A stretch of DNA of 64,000 nucleotides, taken from contig CM049322.1 in the NCBI GenBank assembly GCA_026874595.1, positions 27,939,840 to 28,003,839 of the forward strand. The letters run 5' to 3'. Shown in pieces: positions 35,456 through 47,137 of the stretch (within the stretch, counting starts at the first letter, position 1; the number at the start of each line of letters is the position of its first letter). The stretch comes from Sipunculus nudus. Lineage: Eukaryota > Annelida > Sipuncula > Golfingiida > Sipunculidae. Below the pieces are notes generated by a model that was not told the DNA's origin, did not search any database, and worked only from the letters and a program-made list of their open reading frames with translations. A program made the translations under genes and the position numbers.

Positions 35456-38400
35456 CATGTAAATGTTGCTAGAGTATTCTGACTGTATCATGCAAGTGTT
35501 GATACAGAATTCTGACTGTATCATGCAAGTGTTGATACAGAATTCTGACTGTATCATGCAAGTGTTGATACAGAATTCTGACTGTTTCATGCAAGTGCTG
35601 ATACAGAATTCTGACTCTTTCATGCAAGTGCTGATACAGAATTCTGACTCTTTCATGCAAGTGTTGATACAGAATTCTGACTCTTTCATGCAAGTGTTGA
35701 TACAGAATTCTGACTCTTTCATGCAAGTGTTGATACAGAATTCTGACTGTTTCATGCAAGTGTTGATACAGAATTCTGACTGTTTCATGCAAGTGTTGAT
35801 ACAGAATTCTGACTGTTTCATGCAAGTGTTGATACAGAATTCTGACTGTTTCATGCAAGTGTTGATACAGAATTCTGACTGTTTCATGCAAGTGTTGATA
35901 CAGAATTCTGACTGTTTCATGCAAGTGTTGATACAGAATTCTGACTGTTTCATGCAAGTGTTGATACAGAATTCTGACTGTATCATGCAAGTGTTGATAC
36001 AGAATTCTGACTGTATCATGCAAGTGTTGATACAGAATTCTGACTGTATCATGCAAGTGTTGATACAGAATTCTGACTGTTTCATGCAAGTGTTGATACA
36101 GAATTCTGACTGTATCATGCAAGTGTTGATACAGAATTCTGACTGTATCATGCAAGTGTTGATACAGAATTCTGACTGTATCATGCAAGTGTTGATACAG
36201 AATTCTGACTGTTTCATGTAAATGTTGATACAGAATTCTGACTGTTTCATGTAAATGTTGATACAGAATTCTGACTGTTTCATGTAAGTGTTGATACAGA
36301 ATTCTGACTGTTTCATGCAAGTGTTGATACAGAATTCTGACTGTTTCATGCAAGTGTTGATACAGAATTCTGACTGTTTCATGTAAGTGTTGATACAGAA
36401 TTCTGACTGTTTCATGTAAGTGTTGATACAGAATTCTGACTGTTTCATGTAAGTGCTGATACAGAATTCTGACTGTTTCATGTAAGTGTTGATACAGAAT
36501 TCTGACTGTTTCATGCAAGTGTTGATACAGAATTCTGACTGTTTCATGCAAGTGTTGATACAGAATTCTGACTGTTTCATGCAAGTGTTGATACAGAATT
36601 CTGACTGTTTCATGTAAATGTTGATACAGAATTCTGACTGTTTCATGTAAATGTTGATACAGAATTCTGACTGTTTCATGCAAGTGTTGACACAGAATTC
36701 TGACTGTTTCATGCAAGTGTTGACACAGAATTCTGACTGTTTCATGCAAGTGTTGACACAGAATTCTGACTGTTTCATGCAAGTGTTGACACAGAATTCT
36801 GACTGTTTCATGCAAGTGTTGACACAGAATTCTGACTGTTTCATGCAAATGTTGATACAGAATTCTGACTGTTTCATGCAAGTGTTGATACAGAATTCTG
36901 ACTGTTTCATGCAAGTGTTGATACAGAATTCTGACTGTTTCATGCAAGTGTTGATACAGAATTCTGACTGTTTCATGCAAGTGTTGATACAGAATTCTGA
37001 CTGTTTCATGCAAGTGTTGATACAGAATTCTGACTGTATCATGCAAGTGTTGATACAGAATTCTGACTGTATCATGCAAGTGTTGATACAGAATTCTGAC
37101 TGTATCATGCAAGTGTTGATACAGAATTCTGACTGTATCATGCAAGTGTTGATACAGAATTCTGACTGTATCATGCAAGTGTTGATACAGAATTCTGACT
37201 GTATCATGCAAGTGTTGATACAGAATTCTGACTGTATCATGCAAGTGTTGATACAGAATTCTGACTGTTTCATGTAAATGTTGATACAGAATTCTGACTG
37301 TTTCATGTAAATGTTGATACAGAATTCTGACTGTTTCATGCAAGTGTTGATACAGAATTCTGACTGTTTCATGCAAGTGTTGATACAGAATTCTGACTGT
37401 TTCATGCAAGTGTTGATACAGAATTCTGACTGTTTCATGTAAGTGTTGATACAGAATTCTGACTGTTTCATGTAAGTGTTGATACAGAATTCTGACTGTT
37501 TCATGTAAGTGTTGATACAGAATTCTGACTGTTTCATGTAAGTGCTGATACAGAATTCTGACTGTTTCATGTAAGTGTTGATACAGAATTCTGACTGTTT
37601 CATGCAAGTGTTGATACAGAATTCTGACTGTTTCATGCAAGTGTTGATACAGAATTCTGACTGTTTCATGCAAGTGTTGATACAGAATTCTGACTGTTTC
37701 ATGTAAATGTTGATACAGAATTCTGACTGTTTCATGTAAATGTTGATACAGAATTCTGACTGTTTCATGCAAGTGTTGACACAGAATTCTGACTGTTTCA
37801 TGCAAGTGTTGACACAGAATTCTGACTGTTTCATGTAAGTGTTGACACAGAATTCTGACTGTTTCATGCAAGTGTTGACACAGAATTCTGACTGTTTCAT
37901 GCAAATGTTGATACAGAATTCTGACTGTTTCATGCAAGTGTTGATACAGAATTCTGACTGTTTCATGCAAGTGTTGATACAGAATTCTGACTGTTTCATG
38001 CAAGTGTTGATACAGAATTCTGACTGTTTCATGCAAGTGTTGATACAGAATTCTGACTGTTTCATGCAAGTGTTGATACAGAATTCTGACTGTTTCATGC
38101 AAGTGTTGATACAGAATTCTGACTGTTTCATGTAAGTGTTGATACAGAATTCTGACTGTTTCATGTAAGTGTTGATACAGAATTCTGACTGTTTCATGCA
38201 AGTGTTGATACAGAATTCTGACTGTTTCATGTAAGTGTTGATACAGAATTCTGACTGTTTCATGTAAGTGTTGATACAGAATTCTGACTGTTTCATGGAA
38301 GTGTTGATACAGAATTCTGACTGTTTCATGGAAGTGTTGATACAGAATTCTGACTGTTTCATGCAAGTGTTGACACAGAATTCTGACTGTTTCATGCAAG

Positions 38401-38818
38401 TGTTGATACAGAATTCTGACTGTTTCATGTAAATGTTGAAACAGAATTCTGACTGTTTCATGCAAGTGTTGATACAGAATTCTGACTGTTTCATGTAAGT
38501 GTTGATACAGAATTCTGACTGTTTCATGTAAATGTTGATACAGAATTCTGACTGTTTCATGCAAGTGTTGATACAGAATTCTGACTGTTTCATGTAAGTG
38601 TTAATACAGAATTCTGACTGTTTCATGTAAGTGTTGATACAGAATTCTGACTGTTTCATGCAAGTGTTGATACAGAATTCTGACTGTTTCATGCAAGTGC
38701 TGATACAGAATTCTGACTGTTTCATGCAAGTGCTGATACAGAATTCTGACTGTTTCATGTAAGTGCTGATACAGAATTCTGACTGTTTCATGTAAGTGTT
38801 GATACAGAATTCTGACTC
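35456..38818 (+). repeat. 33-bp minisatellite, about 102 copies, open in two minus-strand frames
   Basis: Unit gcaagtgttgatacagaatt then ctgactgtttcat, with an EcoRI GAATTC in nearly every unit. Because 33 is divisible by three and the unit has no stop in two minus-strand frames, it creates frames of 1117 codons (35,438-38,791, repeating MKQSEFCINTC) and 1031 codons (35,469-38,564, repeating HETVRILYQHL), plus shorter plus-strand frames (MQVLIQNSDCF). About eight positions vary. In the first frame nearly all variants change the amino acid, which argues against coding. Markers such as the gtaaatg variant pair show a higher-order repeat of 1,056-1,089 bp (36,218 to 37,274; 36,614 to 37,703). 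Confidence 0.97.
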
Positions 38819-39200
38819 AACAGTACAAGCAGCAAAGGTGTTCTACATACCCTTGTATCAGCATGACTTGGGAACTGTATGCCATGTCTTGAGAGTTTAT
38901 AATCCATGCTAGAACTGCAAAACAAAAAAAGAAGAAATCATGTTACTAAAATAGGGGAAAAAATATTCAAAACAAGCAAATTCATGGAACATATATCCCC
39001 CAGCTTCCCTCCTGTTATTTTAGCTTCCTGTGATCTTCATGCTTGCCTTCTCAATATGATTAGGTTTATAGTTTCCCCTGAAGATGTCTGGATGTCATAA
39101 TTTTTGTTGTGAACTGGGAACAAAAGGGATTTTTTTCTGTCTGTTTTGGAGTTGGTGGTAATAAACTGTCAGGCAAACATTCCAAAGCCAATCACACCAA
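38819..39200. other. Unique sequence
   Basis: Nothing recognised. Confidence 0.4.
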
Positions 39201-39204
39201 AGGT

Positions 39205-39342
39205 TATTTTGACTGAGACAGCTGGCTGATTACACACCTAATAATGTATAATGGATGTTAGTCAACCTGAGGAGACATTATGACTGATAGTATGCTGATT
39301 ACACACCCAGCAAGGCAGAATGAATGTCAGTCAACCCAAGGC
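39205..39342 (+). repeat. Two-copy tandem duplication of about 70 bp
   Basis: gactgagacagctggctgat and gactgatagtatgctgat, each followed by tacacacc and later gtcaacc, form two diverged copies. Confidence 0.6.
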
Positions 39343-39696
39343 AGTGTTCTAAATACTGGGTGCCTAGGTGCACAGATGCACCAAAAAACAGTTTTGTGCA
39401 CCCACTGTATCACTGCAAGGTGCACAGTGTGCACTGCACAGTGTGCATCTGAGGCTGGTAACTAGGACAGATCTGCAGGACCGTTAGGCACATGCACATC
39501 TGACAGACCAGATGATCAAGCAAGGACAAATAAACACTAAAACATGACGTCACACTATATATATATATAAATCCAGTGATTTTTCTTTAAATGGATATTA
39601 TTCAAGGTCCCATTCTGACCCATTTAAACCCTCAAGTAGCTAATTTTTTTACGGCACTGAAATATACAGTAAATCAACCTAAAGAAACAATACTTT
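39343..39696. other. Low-complexity TGCAC/GTGCA stretch, then unique sequence
   Basis: About 39,358-39,450 is crowded with tgcac, gtgca and cacagtgtgc words that can pair with each other. A short (TA)n lies at about 39,555-39,569. Confidence 0.5.
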
Positions 39697-39796
39697 AACT
39701 GATACAGTATGCTAATAACTGATACAGTATGCTAATAACTGATACAGTATGCTAATAACTGATACAGTATGCTAATAACTGATTCAGTATGCTAAC
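39697..39796 (+). repeat. 20-bp tandem repeat, 5 copies
   Basis: aactgatacagtatgctaat repeated; the last copy has gattcag. Confidence 0.97.
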
Positions 39797-40748
39797 AACA
39801 TGTGTACAAGTAGAAAGTTCTGCACCTCCTGTACATCTTTTGTTTTATAAACATCCATAGTTGGTATTGCCAAACTTGCTGGATATATTATCTAGCTAGG
39901 ATTATGAATGATTGCAAATTTTTGCATCACTGAATTTTTTTGGCAGCTGATGAACTGACCATCCTTTAGAGATACTTCCATTCCATTAGTGCTCAACAAC
40001 AAGGAAGCAAAACTGAAGCTGCAAATTTCTCAAGAGTGGCTCTGATCTCATCTAACATTCATTTTCCCTGTCATGCTTCAGTGGCCTTTTAAAATATTTT
40101 AAGATATCAAACCCCAAAACTGACAAGGGAAAGGAAATTTAAATCAGCTATAGGATGTCTCATCATTTTGAATAACTTGTGCTGTGTACTTCAAATGTTA
40201 CAAACATACAATCAAGCGGTTTTCATGAAGTTTGCAGAGAAAAAATTTATTCATGACAACAGATTTTCTTCTGTCAGCCATATATATGAGAAAATTTATG
40301 TGACACAGTCAAGTGTTGGTAAATAAAAAAGCTAATACTATTTAAAACCTTATAAAGCAATATTTGATTATGGAAGACATGCATGAAAATATTGTGGTTG
40401 CCTGAATGTGAAATAATCACAAATATGAAGCCCCATCAATTCAGATGACCTCTGAAAACAACCTCATCAGCAACCTCATTTGTGCCGGGTTTTGAATCTC
40501 GCCCATGCATTAGCCGTACACATAGACTGTGATACATATCGACTGTGATACAAGTCCTAATTTAATGAATGAACCAGAAATAAGTAAGGTATTGTAGTTA
40601 TTTTTTTCTTAAATATATGAATACAGATCCTGCTAAAATTAGATTTTACATGTTCTGGTGCATTCTTGAAAAATGAAACCTTCGCAAAGAAAGATCAAAA
40701 TGAAGAAATCACAAAATTTCAGTCTCGCGAAAATAAAGCCAACCACAG
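39797..40748. other. Unique sequence
   Basis: No gene supported. 40,640-40,745 has gcgaaaataaag-type text common in dispersed molluscan repeats. Confidence 0.4.
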
Positions 40749-41018
40749 TTAGGCCATCCTTAAAAAGTTCTGTGTTGGGGCTAACCCGACCGGTCGTGAT
40801 TTTTGGCTGCGGCTGGAATTTTTTTTTTGACATATCTGCAAATTAATATTTTTATATGATCTGTCGCAAGCACCTGGGCCCGTAAAAATCTGCCTTCATG
40901 TGCTAGAAAAATAGTCCTTCTATTACATTTTTAGATGCACTTAATTTCCATAATGAAAGGTATTACCCAACGTCGCCGATCGTTTAATTTGAGCCCTAAC
41001 AATTAGTCAGGTTGAGCC

Positions 41019-41034
41019 TATATATATACACGTG
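41019..41034 (+). promoter_or_regulatory. TATA-like run followed by an E-box
   Basis: tatatatataca then CACGTG at 41,029-41,034, at the start of a CpG-richer stretch inside the Harbinger-like element. Function is inferred. Confidence 0.3.
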
Positions 41035-41236
41035 GAACGATCGCTACACTCGTGCGCGAGATTCTAAAAACTGCCGGGAAACCGCCATCAAATTTCGTTG
41101 TTCTGGCAAAACAGGCTGAAAAAATTATTGAGCAATTAGAAATGGTTCTTATTTGAATTCAAATAAAGCGGAAGCTTACTGCTGTCGCATTTACTGATTA
41201 AATGAAAGTTCTATCGACATTCATACTGTCAACTGA

Positions 41237-41412
41237 CCAATGTTGGCATTTAAACCATGTGACACGTTGATTTGCATAAACACGTGCCTGGAACACGCAA
41301 ACGTTCTTGTGATTGGCGGAGCGGTCACGCGTCATAGCCAGAGAGCCAATAAGAGGTCCGTAGTAAAAGTTCACCCCATATGACTTCATTCATCACTATT
41401 TTGGCGGGAAAA
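41237..41412 (+). promoter_or_regulatory. Promoter-like cluster: three CCAAT boxes, an E-box and an E2F site
   Basis: CCAAT at 41,237-41,241, ATTGG at 41,312-41,316, CCAAT at 41,347-41,351, CACGTG at 41,281-41,286 and TTTGGCGGGAAA at 41,401-41,412. Multiple NF-Y boxes upstream of an E2F site is the layout of cell-cycle promoters. The motifs are seen; activity is inferred. Confidence 0.4.
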
Positions 41413-41807
41413 TGTTCACTGACATCGTGTCGCTTACGCTGGTTATAATTTTTCAGCAACACTCACAGTGGCACCGTGAGTAGGCCTATATCAAGCAAAT
41501 GAAGGGGGCCTATTTAATGGAATCTGCAACTGACGATGTGTAACGCACGATCTCCACAAATCAGATGTTTGGTATTACAAGAATTGCGTGATTTCGTCAT
41601 TTCTGTGGCGATCATGACAGGGTTTTGCGAGGTGTCTGACGCATCATTTCTACCGGCCACAGCTGATCAGAACAGGCATAACATATAAGCGACTGTCTTT
41701 TTTTTTGGTTGTGTTTCATTTTAACTGCCTTTGTAAATTTATTTCATTTTATTAATAGCTTTTATAATAAACAGATATTTCCTGACCGTACGGCATTTCT
41801 TGTTTAG

Positions 41808-41922
41808 ACGTAGACGAGATGGAGATCAACATTGCTGGCTCAGTCATTAATTACAGAAAAATACTAGAATATCAGCAAAAGCTGACAGAAGCCCTCAGCA
41901 AAAAGAGCAGTATTTATGGGTG
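41808..41922 (+). CDS. Possible exon with a 35-codon frame inside the Harbinger-like element
   Basis: A splice-acceptor-like cttgtttag ends at 41,807 and a possible upstream donor (GTGAGT, 41,476-41,481) lies just downstream of the E2F-type site. The putative exon then reads ATG at 41,819 through MEINIAGSVINYRK and LEYQQKLTEALSKK, a hydrophilic helix-prone peptide. A donor-like GTAACA follows at 41,923; without splicing the frame stops at TAA 41,924-41,926. The peptide composition looks more protein-like than the surrounding A+T-rich frames, but I do not recognise it. It could be the start of a host gene captured by the transposon, a transposon gene remnant or chance. Low confidence. Confidence 0.2.
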
Positions 41923-43121
41923 GTAACAGTATTCATGTAATATTTGTTCTCACATGGATGTATTCAAGTTGTGAATTGGAACTAGAGAGGTATGAACTTT
42001 GTAATGCTGGCCCCAGTCTTTGTGAGTCATGCAGCACTTACGAGATCATCAAGGCCAATGACCATTCCATATTCCAAAACAATCCATCCAGTGGTTCCTT
42101 AGAAATAAGCTCCTAAGTTTTTTTCTAGTATAAGCTCTGTGACCTTGGGTCATCCATCTTGGAACTTGACCGAGATTTTGTTGATATGTATCAGCACCAA
42201 AGAAATGAAATTTCTGTGTTGAATACTTTTGGAGATATCCTCCTCACATGGTAAATGTTAACACACGCCGGTTATTTTCTATAATTCGCTCTAAAACGTC
42301 GAGAAATAAGTCAAGGTCACCCATCTTCGAACTTGACCAAGATTTTGTTTGTATATACATCAACACCGAAGAAATAAAATTCCTAATCAGGGTACCGACA
42401 TCCAATATATGGTTTCATCTTTCAAAAATTACAGTTTTACATATATTTTATAAAAATTTTATATATTCTACTACCTTATTAGGCATTGACCATTACTAAA
42501 GAGTTCATTTATTACCGTCCTTCTTAATTATACCTCTTCACTTGCAAAGGAAATCTCAAACTGCACTCATTCCTACAATTCTGGCACTCGCATACAACAC
42601 AAAATAAAATTGTCTGCAAATTCATGTGAGATCCAGAACAAGGCTTACTGGCCTAATGCGAACCTGTGCAATGGGATATACATCAGTTATAATGCTTCCA
42701 TGATAACATGCTTGACCATTATTGGAAAAGTACTTGATAACTTTTCAAATACGTGAATGTTTGACATGTACATGTTCAAAGCATGTACTAAAACATATTT
42801 AACCCAAGTACAGGATTTTAAGCCTGTAATAAAACACAAAATCTGTTCAGAGATACCTTGTTGTGCATGTTTCAATGGTATCGAGGCTAGGAATGAATTG
42901 AGTACGGGTATGTTATTTGACATAAACCTCGCATATGCTAATATCCGGTAAAAAAAGGTGTAGTAAACTCCAAATCCTCCTTTAAAAAAAATATTTTTTT
43001 CCTCCCTACCTGATGACTTTTTTTGGACCAATGTTAGCCCCAACACAGAAATTTTTAAGGATGGCCTTATTGAGGGATTGATCAAGTCATATGTTAGAGT
43101 ATTCTTGTCAATTCCTATTCC

Positions 43122-43481
43122 GTCAACTTTGTCACAAATACTCGCATTCTGTGCCAGCTAAATATTATCAAGGGAATCATTTATCTGCAATTATTGTTCT
43201 GTTATAAATGTAACGAAAGAAAATCTTGATATATCTAATGATGATTTAATTTGTGTAATCAGAATAAATTGTCTTAACCTGATAAATCATAGTAAAATAT
43301 TTTTCCACAAAGGCAATTTTTTAAACTATTTTTGTTCATACATTGGTATGATTCAAAAGGCAATTTCATATTTATTTTTCAAAGAAAGAAATGATTTACT
43401 GGCATTGTCTTTATGATTTAACTGGGGTCATCTCCTTAAATTTGTATTTCAGATCAATTAACAGTGTGTGACAAAGTTGAC
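43122..43481 (+). mobile_element. Possible MITE: 15-bp perfect inverted pair 330 bp apart
   Basis: gtcaactttgtcaca at 43,122-43,136 and its exact reverse complement at 43,467-43,481. No clear target duplication was found outside, so the assignment is tentative. Confidence 0.4.
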
Positions 43482-44030
43482 AAATTGATTTACTGAGCTT
43501 TGGATGATTGTTATTTTCAAAAAGATTTTGCTGTTAAAGCTTGGTTTCTATGTGTTAGTGAAATTAGATATCTGCCTACATGTGCTATAAATTTAAGCAA
43601 GATATGACAAAACAATTTTTTGACCAAACAGTAACACCAATTTGCCCAATTTACTGTGGAACTGCTCATTAGTAGTTTTGCATATACATTATGTTTCAAT
43701 ATATCTATAGTTCTGATAAAAAATTTCTGATTCACAAAATTGACACATAAACTTAAAAAGGCAAAAATACTACAGATCATTGGCAATATATGGTATAAAA
43801 TCAAACTGACATGGCTACATTGCAGAGTTGTCCTTTTAGAAGTAGCAGGTACGTGGAACACTCCATGGATGTCAATCCTTTTAAAGTTTTGCGCCAAAAT
43901 CAATTTGAACTTGTTCCTGTTACCTACAGCACTAGTGTTACATTTCAGGTCAGACAGAGAAGTGAATGACAACAAGGCAGCTGTACCTGGATCTTTGACA
44001 TAATGTAGTACAAAATTATTATGCTTGACA
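43482..44030. other. Unique A+T-rich sequence with the longest non-repeat open frame of the window
   Basis: A 152-codon minus-strand frame (43,517-43,975) is open. Its translation is rich in F, L, I, K and N, has no domain that I recognise and overlaps an 87-codon plus-strand frame. I treat it as chance in A+T-rich DNA, though an unknown exon is not excluded. Confidence 0.35.
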
Positions 44031-44462
44031 GCTGGCCAAGTAACAAGTGCTTCATGAAACAGGTGGCCAAGAAGGCTGGCCAGGTAACAAATTCTTCATC
44101 AAACAGGTGGACAAGAAAGCTGGCCAGGTAACAAGTTCTTCATAAAACAGGTGGACAAGAAAGCTGGCCAGGTAACAAGTTCTTCATCAAACAGGTGGAC
44201 AAGAAAGCTGGTCAGGTAATGGGTGCTTCATCAAACAGGTGGACAAAATAGCTGGCCAGGTAACGAGTGCTTCATCAAACAGGTGGCCAAAAAAGCTGGC
44301 CAGGTAACAAATTCTTCATCAAACAAGTGGACAAAATAGCTGGCCAGGTAACAAGTTCTTTATCAACCAGGTGGCCAAGAAAGCTGGCAGGGTAACACGT
44401 TCTTCATCAAACAGGTGGACAAGAAAGCTGGCCAGGTAACAAGTGCATCTTCAAACAAGTGG
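44031..44462 (+). repeat. 44-bp minisatellite, about 10 copies
   Basis: gctggccaggtaacaagttc then ttcatcaaacaggtggacaagaaa. Units are moderately diverged. Confidence 0.95.
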
Positions 44463-44474
44463 AAAACCACAGAT

Positions 44475-45065
44475 GATACTGGACATCTCATAATCAAATT
44501 ATTAGTTATACTGAGGACACCCTAAATGTGATGATAGGAGACATCTCATAATCAAATTATTAGTTATACTGACTGAGGACAACCTATATGTGAAGATATT
44601 AGACATCTCATAATCAAATTATTAGTTATACTGAAGACACCCTAAATGTGATGATAGTAGACATCTCATAATCAAATTATTAGTTATACTGAAGACACCC
44701 TAAATGTGATGATAGTAGGCATAATCAAATTATTAGTTATACTGACTGAGGACACCCTAAATATGATGATAGTATTTCATAATCAAATTATTAGTTATAC
44801 TGACTGATGAAACCCTAAATGTGATGATAGTATTTCATAATCAAATTATTAGTTATACTGACTGATGAAACCCTAAATGTGATGATAGTATTTCATAATC
44901 AAATTATTAGTTATACTGACTGATGAAACCCTAAATGTGATGATAGTAGACATTTCATAATCAAATTATTAGTTATACTGACTGAGGACACCCTAAATGT
45001 GAAGATACTAGACATCTCATAATCAAATTTTTAGTTATACTTAGGACACCTTCAATATGATCTAC
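44475..45065 (+). repeat. 58-62-bp minisatellite, about 10 copies
   Basis: tcataatcaaattattagtt recurs at 44,488, 44,546 and 44,608. Unit length changes by a 4-bp actg duplication (actgagg against actgactgagg). Confidence 0.95.
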
Positions 45066-45204
45066 TTTCAGGTACTGCAGAAATGTGGTTATATTGCTGA
45101 TGACCTCAAGATTTATGGAAGGGACAAGTCTGAAACATATCAACACTGATGGCAACCTCTTCCCCTGGATCACTACACCTCCCCTACTCCACTCCTTATG
45201 CAGC

Positions 45205-45484
45205 AGTTATACTGCAGTCACTCTGGATTTCCTGTGTTTGGACTGCAGTCACTCTGGATTTTCTTTGTTTGGACTGCAGTCACTATGGAATTCCTTTGTT
45301 TGGACTGCAGTCACTCTGGAATTCCTGTGTTTGGACTGCAGTCACTCTGGATTTCCTGTGTTTGGACTGCAGTCACTCTGGAATTCCTTTGTTTGGACTG
45401 CAGTCACTCTGGAATTCCTTTGTTTGGACTGCAGTCACTCTGGAATTCCTGTGTTTGGACTGCAGTCACTCTGGATTTCCTGTG
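45205..45484 (+). repeat. 31-bp minisatellite, about 9 copies, ended by a transposon
   Basis: ggactgcagtcactctgga with a 31-bp period (gact at 45,241, 45,272 and 45,303). As 31 is not divisible by three and no frame meets a stop, all three plus-strand frames are open (116-160 codons, 45,085-45,584). The array stops at a CAGGG-ended element and one partial unit reappears after it at 47,138. Confidence 0.95.
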
Positions 45485-47137
45485 CAGGGATCGATATAAT
45501 GGAAAAAAGTTACATTCCCCTGAGGGAATGCTGTGCAGTCCTGTTACATTCCCAATTCAAAAGTTAACCTTAGAAAAGTTTTGAACTGGGCTTATGATGA
45601 AAAGCTGACCCGTAAGCTTTTCCCAAATAACTGATAGGAGCCCTTTTTCTCAAGATCCATGGTATACATTGATGTGCAGATTAGTGCCAAAGTGACAAAT
45701 CAGTATTGAAACTTAGTTATGTTATGAAACACTGAACTTTCGAAAAAAAGACACAGCATATACATTTATGGAAGTCTCTATTCGCCTTTGATTAATTAAA
45801 AAAAAGATATAGGCAATTTAGGCAGTTGGCCGTGCCAGTGCATACACGTTGCCCTGGTACGATGTTTGTCTGTTCAGGTCTGTGGCTATAAGAAGAAACT
45901 GTTTGACAAGTATGAAATGAAAAACACTCAAATTCCTTTCCCCAATAAAATTAAAACAATCGGTAACTGGAACTAAATGTAACATTTCTGTGTCATTAAT
46001 GCGTAAGCGTAAAGCCGTGGAACTATGTGACTTGTGAGCCTTGAAAATTTGTGGCTAGTGCTTGGCAGACACAAACATTTCAATATAAAAATTCAAACTG
46101 ATTATTATAATGGAAAATCATTTTGTCTGTACACCTGATTCATGAAATTTTTGTGTTATGTAGCCGTGGAAATTATGTCAGTTCGACCAGGAAAATCTAG
46201 TTGCTCGCGGTGACGGTCACCACAACATACTCATTTGACACAGTATCAAACGATTAAACGTCCAAATTCCCGGTCCGAGAAATGATAAAATAGTTGATAA
46301 TTGAATAGTTCTGTTCTTCTGGGTTGTGACGTTTTCATATGAATTATACTGCGACAGTGAGTCATTCAGTCACAAGAAACATCTCACTTTCGTCAAGGTA
46401 TATTCCTGGGCTTATTTTAATATTGGGCTTCAGTGAGGTCACATGGCTAAGAGGCAAGAATAGTATGAGGGAAATTCCTATTCAAATTAAAGCACGTGAC
46501 ACATTCAGTCCAGAGTAGAAATATGCAATTAAAAGAAATGGCGACCCTTGATTGGCTCTATTGGTCTGTCGTTAGACTGTTTGAGTTTGGGGAGACCCGC
46601 ACTAAGTTACTTCTAATCGTAATAGCATACTCTAAAGGGAACTATCCTGATGATTACGCTAAAATCACTCTGCACACGGAATGAAAAAAGGAAACACCTT
46701 CCGTTCCTGGCATTGCCGTCTGGGAGAAGGATATTTCCCCTGATCGAATAGAGTCGCACGGCTGAATTTGAATAAAAGTCAACCTTGTGGCATTTTGGGT
46801 ACACTCGCGGTGCAGGTGACACCTGTATAAGGGTCATTGCATGCAACCAAGCGAGCTCCTGGTGCTGTTTGAAATGAAAGGCACGCTTATTTGACAATGA
46901 ATGTGGGTACAAGTGCATCATCGCAAATTAATATTAATCGATTTTGGCTTTCTGAGCTCACTTCTTAATTAAAAATGGCCATTTCACAGACTTAGTAATA
47001 ACAATTCTACATATGTTTTTCAGTGTCAGGTAAAAGAATTCTACATTCCCGCTCAGGAATTTCCAGTCAAAACCATGCATTCCCGACAGCAAAGTAAGCT
47101 TCCTCAGGAATTCGTGAATGTAATATTTCGATCCCTG
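45485..47137 (+). mobile_element. hAT-like element with CAGGGATCGA ends and a 5-bp duplication
   Basis: Left end cagggatcgatataatgg; right end read in reverse cagggatcgaaatattac. Subterminal ttacattccc words occur near both ends in opposite orientation. CTGTG is directly repeated outside (45,480-45,484 and 47,138-47,142) and the 31-bp minisatellite continues after it. This matches the 27,051-28,078 element in both termini and duplication length. The interior holds two ATTGG boxes (46,551 and 46,560) next to aaatggcgac, and frames of 60-102 codons that I do not recognise. Non-autonomous. Confidence 0.7.

Larger units (their letters stand above)
40752..43066 (+). mobile_element. PIF/Harbinger-like element, 2.3 kb, without recognisable transposase
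   Basis: Inverted termini of 34 bp with one mismatch: GGCCATCCTTAAAAA, then one variable base, then ttctgtgttggggctaac; the left lies at 40,752-40,785 and the right at 43,033-43,066. TTA flanks both ends (40,749-40,751; 43,067-43,069), the classical Harbinger duplication. The interior has a promoter-like region (41.0-41.45 kb), a possible spliced exon (41,808-41,922) and two copies of a gaccttgggtcatccatctt-type dispersed module (42,150-42,420). No DDE nuclease or Myb-like frame of normal size is visible, so it is non-autonomous or has replaced its core with other DNA. Confidence 0.8.

Noticed and set aside
35438-38791. 1117-codon minus-strand open frame as a real repetitive protein gene
   Set aside because: It is entirely a 33-bp tandem repeat without stops; other frames of the same array are equally open, variants mostly change the residue, and no promoter, signal or non-repeat domain flanks it.
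39343-39460. hAT-like element starting CAGTGTTCTA
   Set aside because: No matching right end or duplication found; the region is a low-complexity mix of tgcac and gtgca words.
43517-43975. 152-codon minus-strand frame as a gene
   Set aside because: No domain recognised, hydrophobic A+T-driven composition, overlaps a plus-strand frame and lacks supporting splice or promoter context.
44970-45584. Coding exon rich in Trp/Ser/Gly across the 31-bp array
   Set aside because: All three frames are open only because of the repeat.
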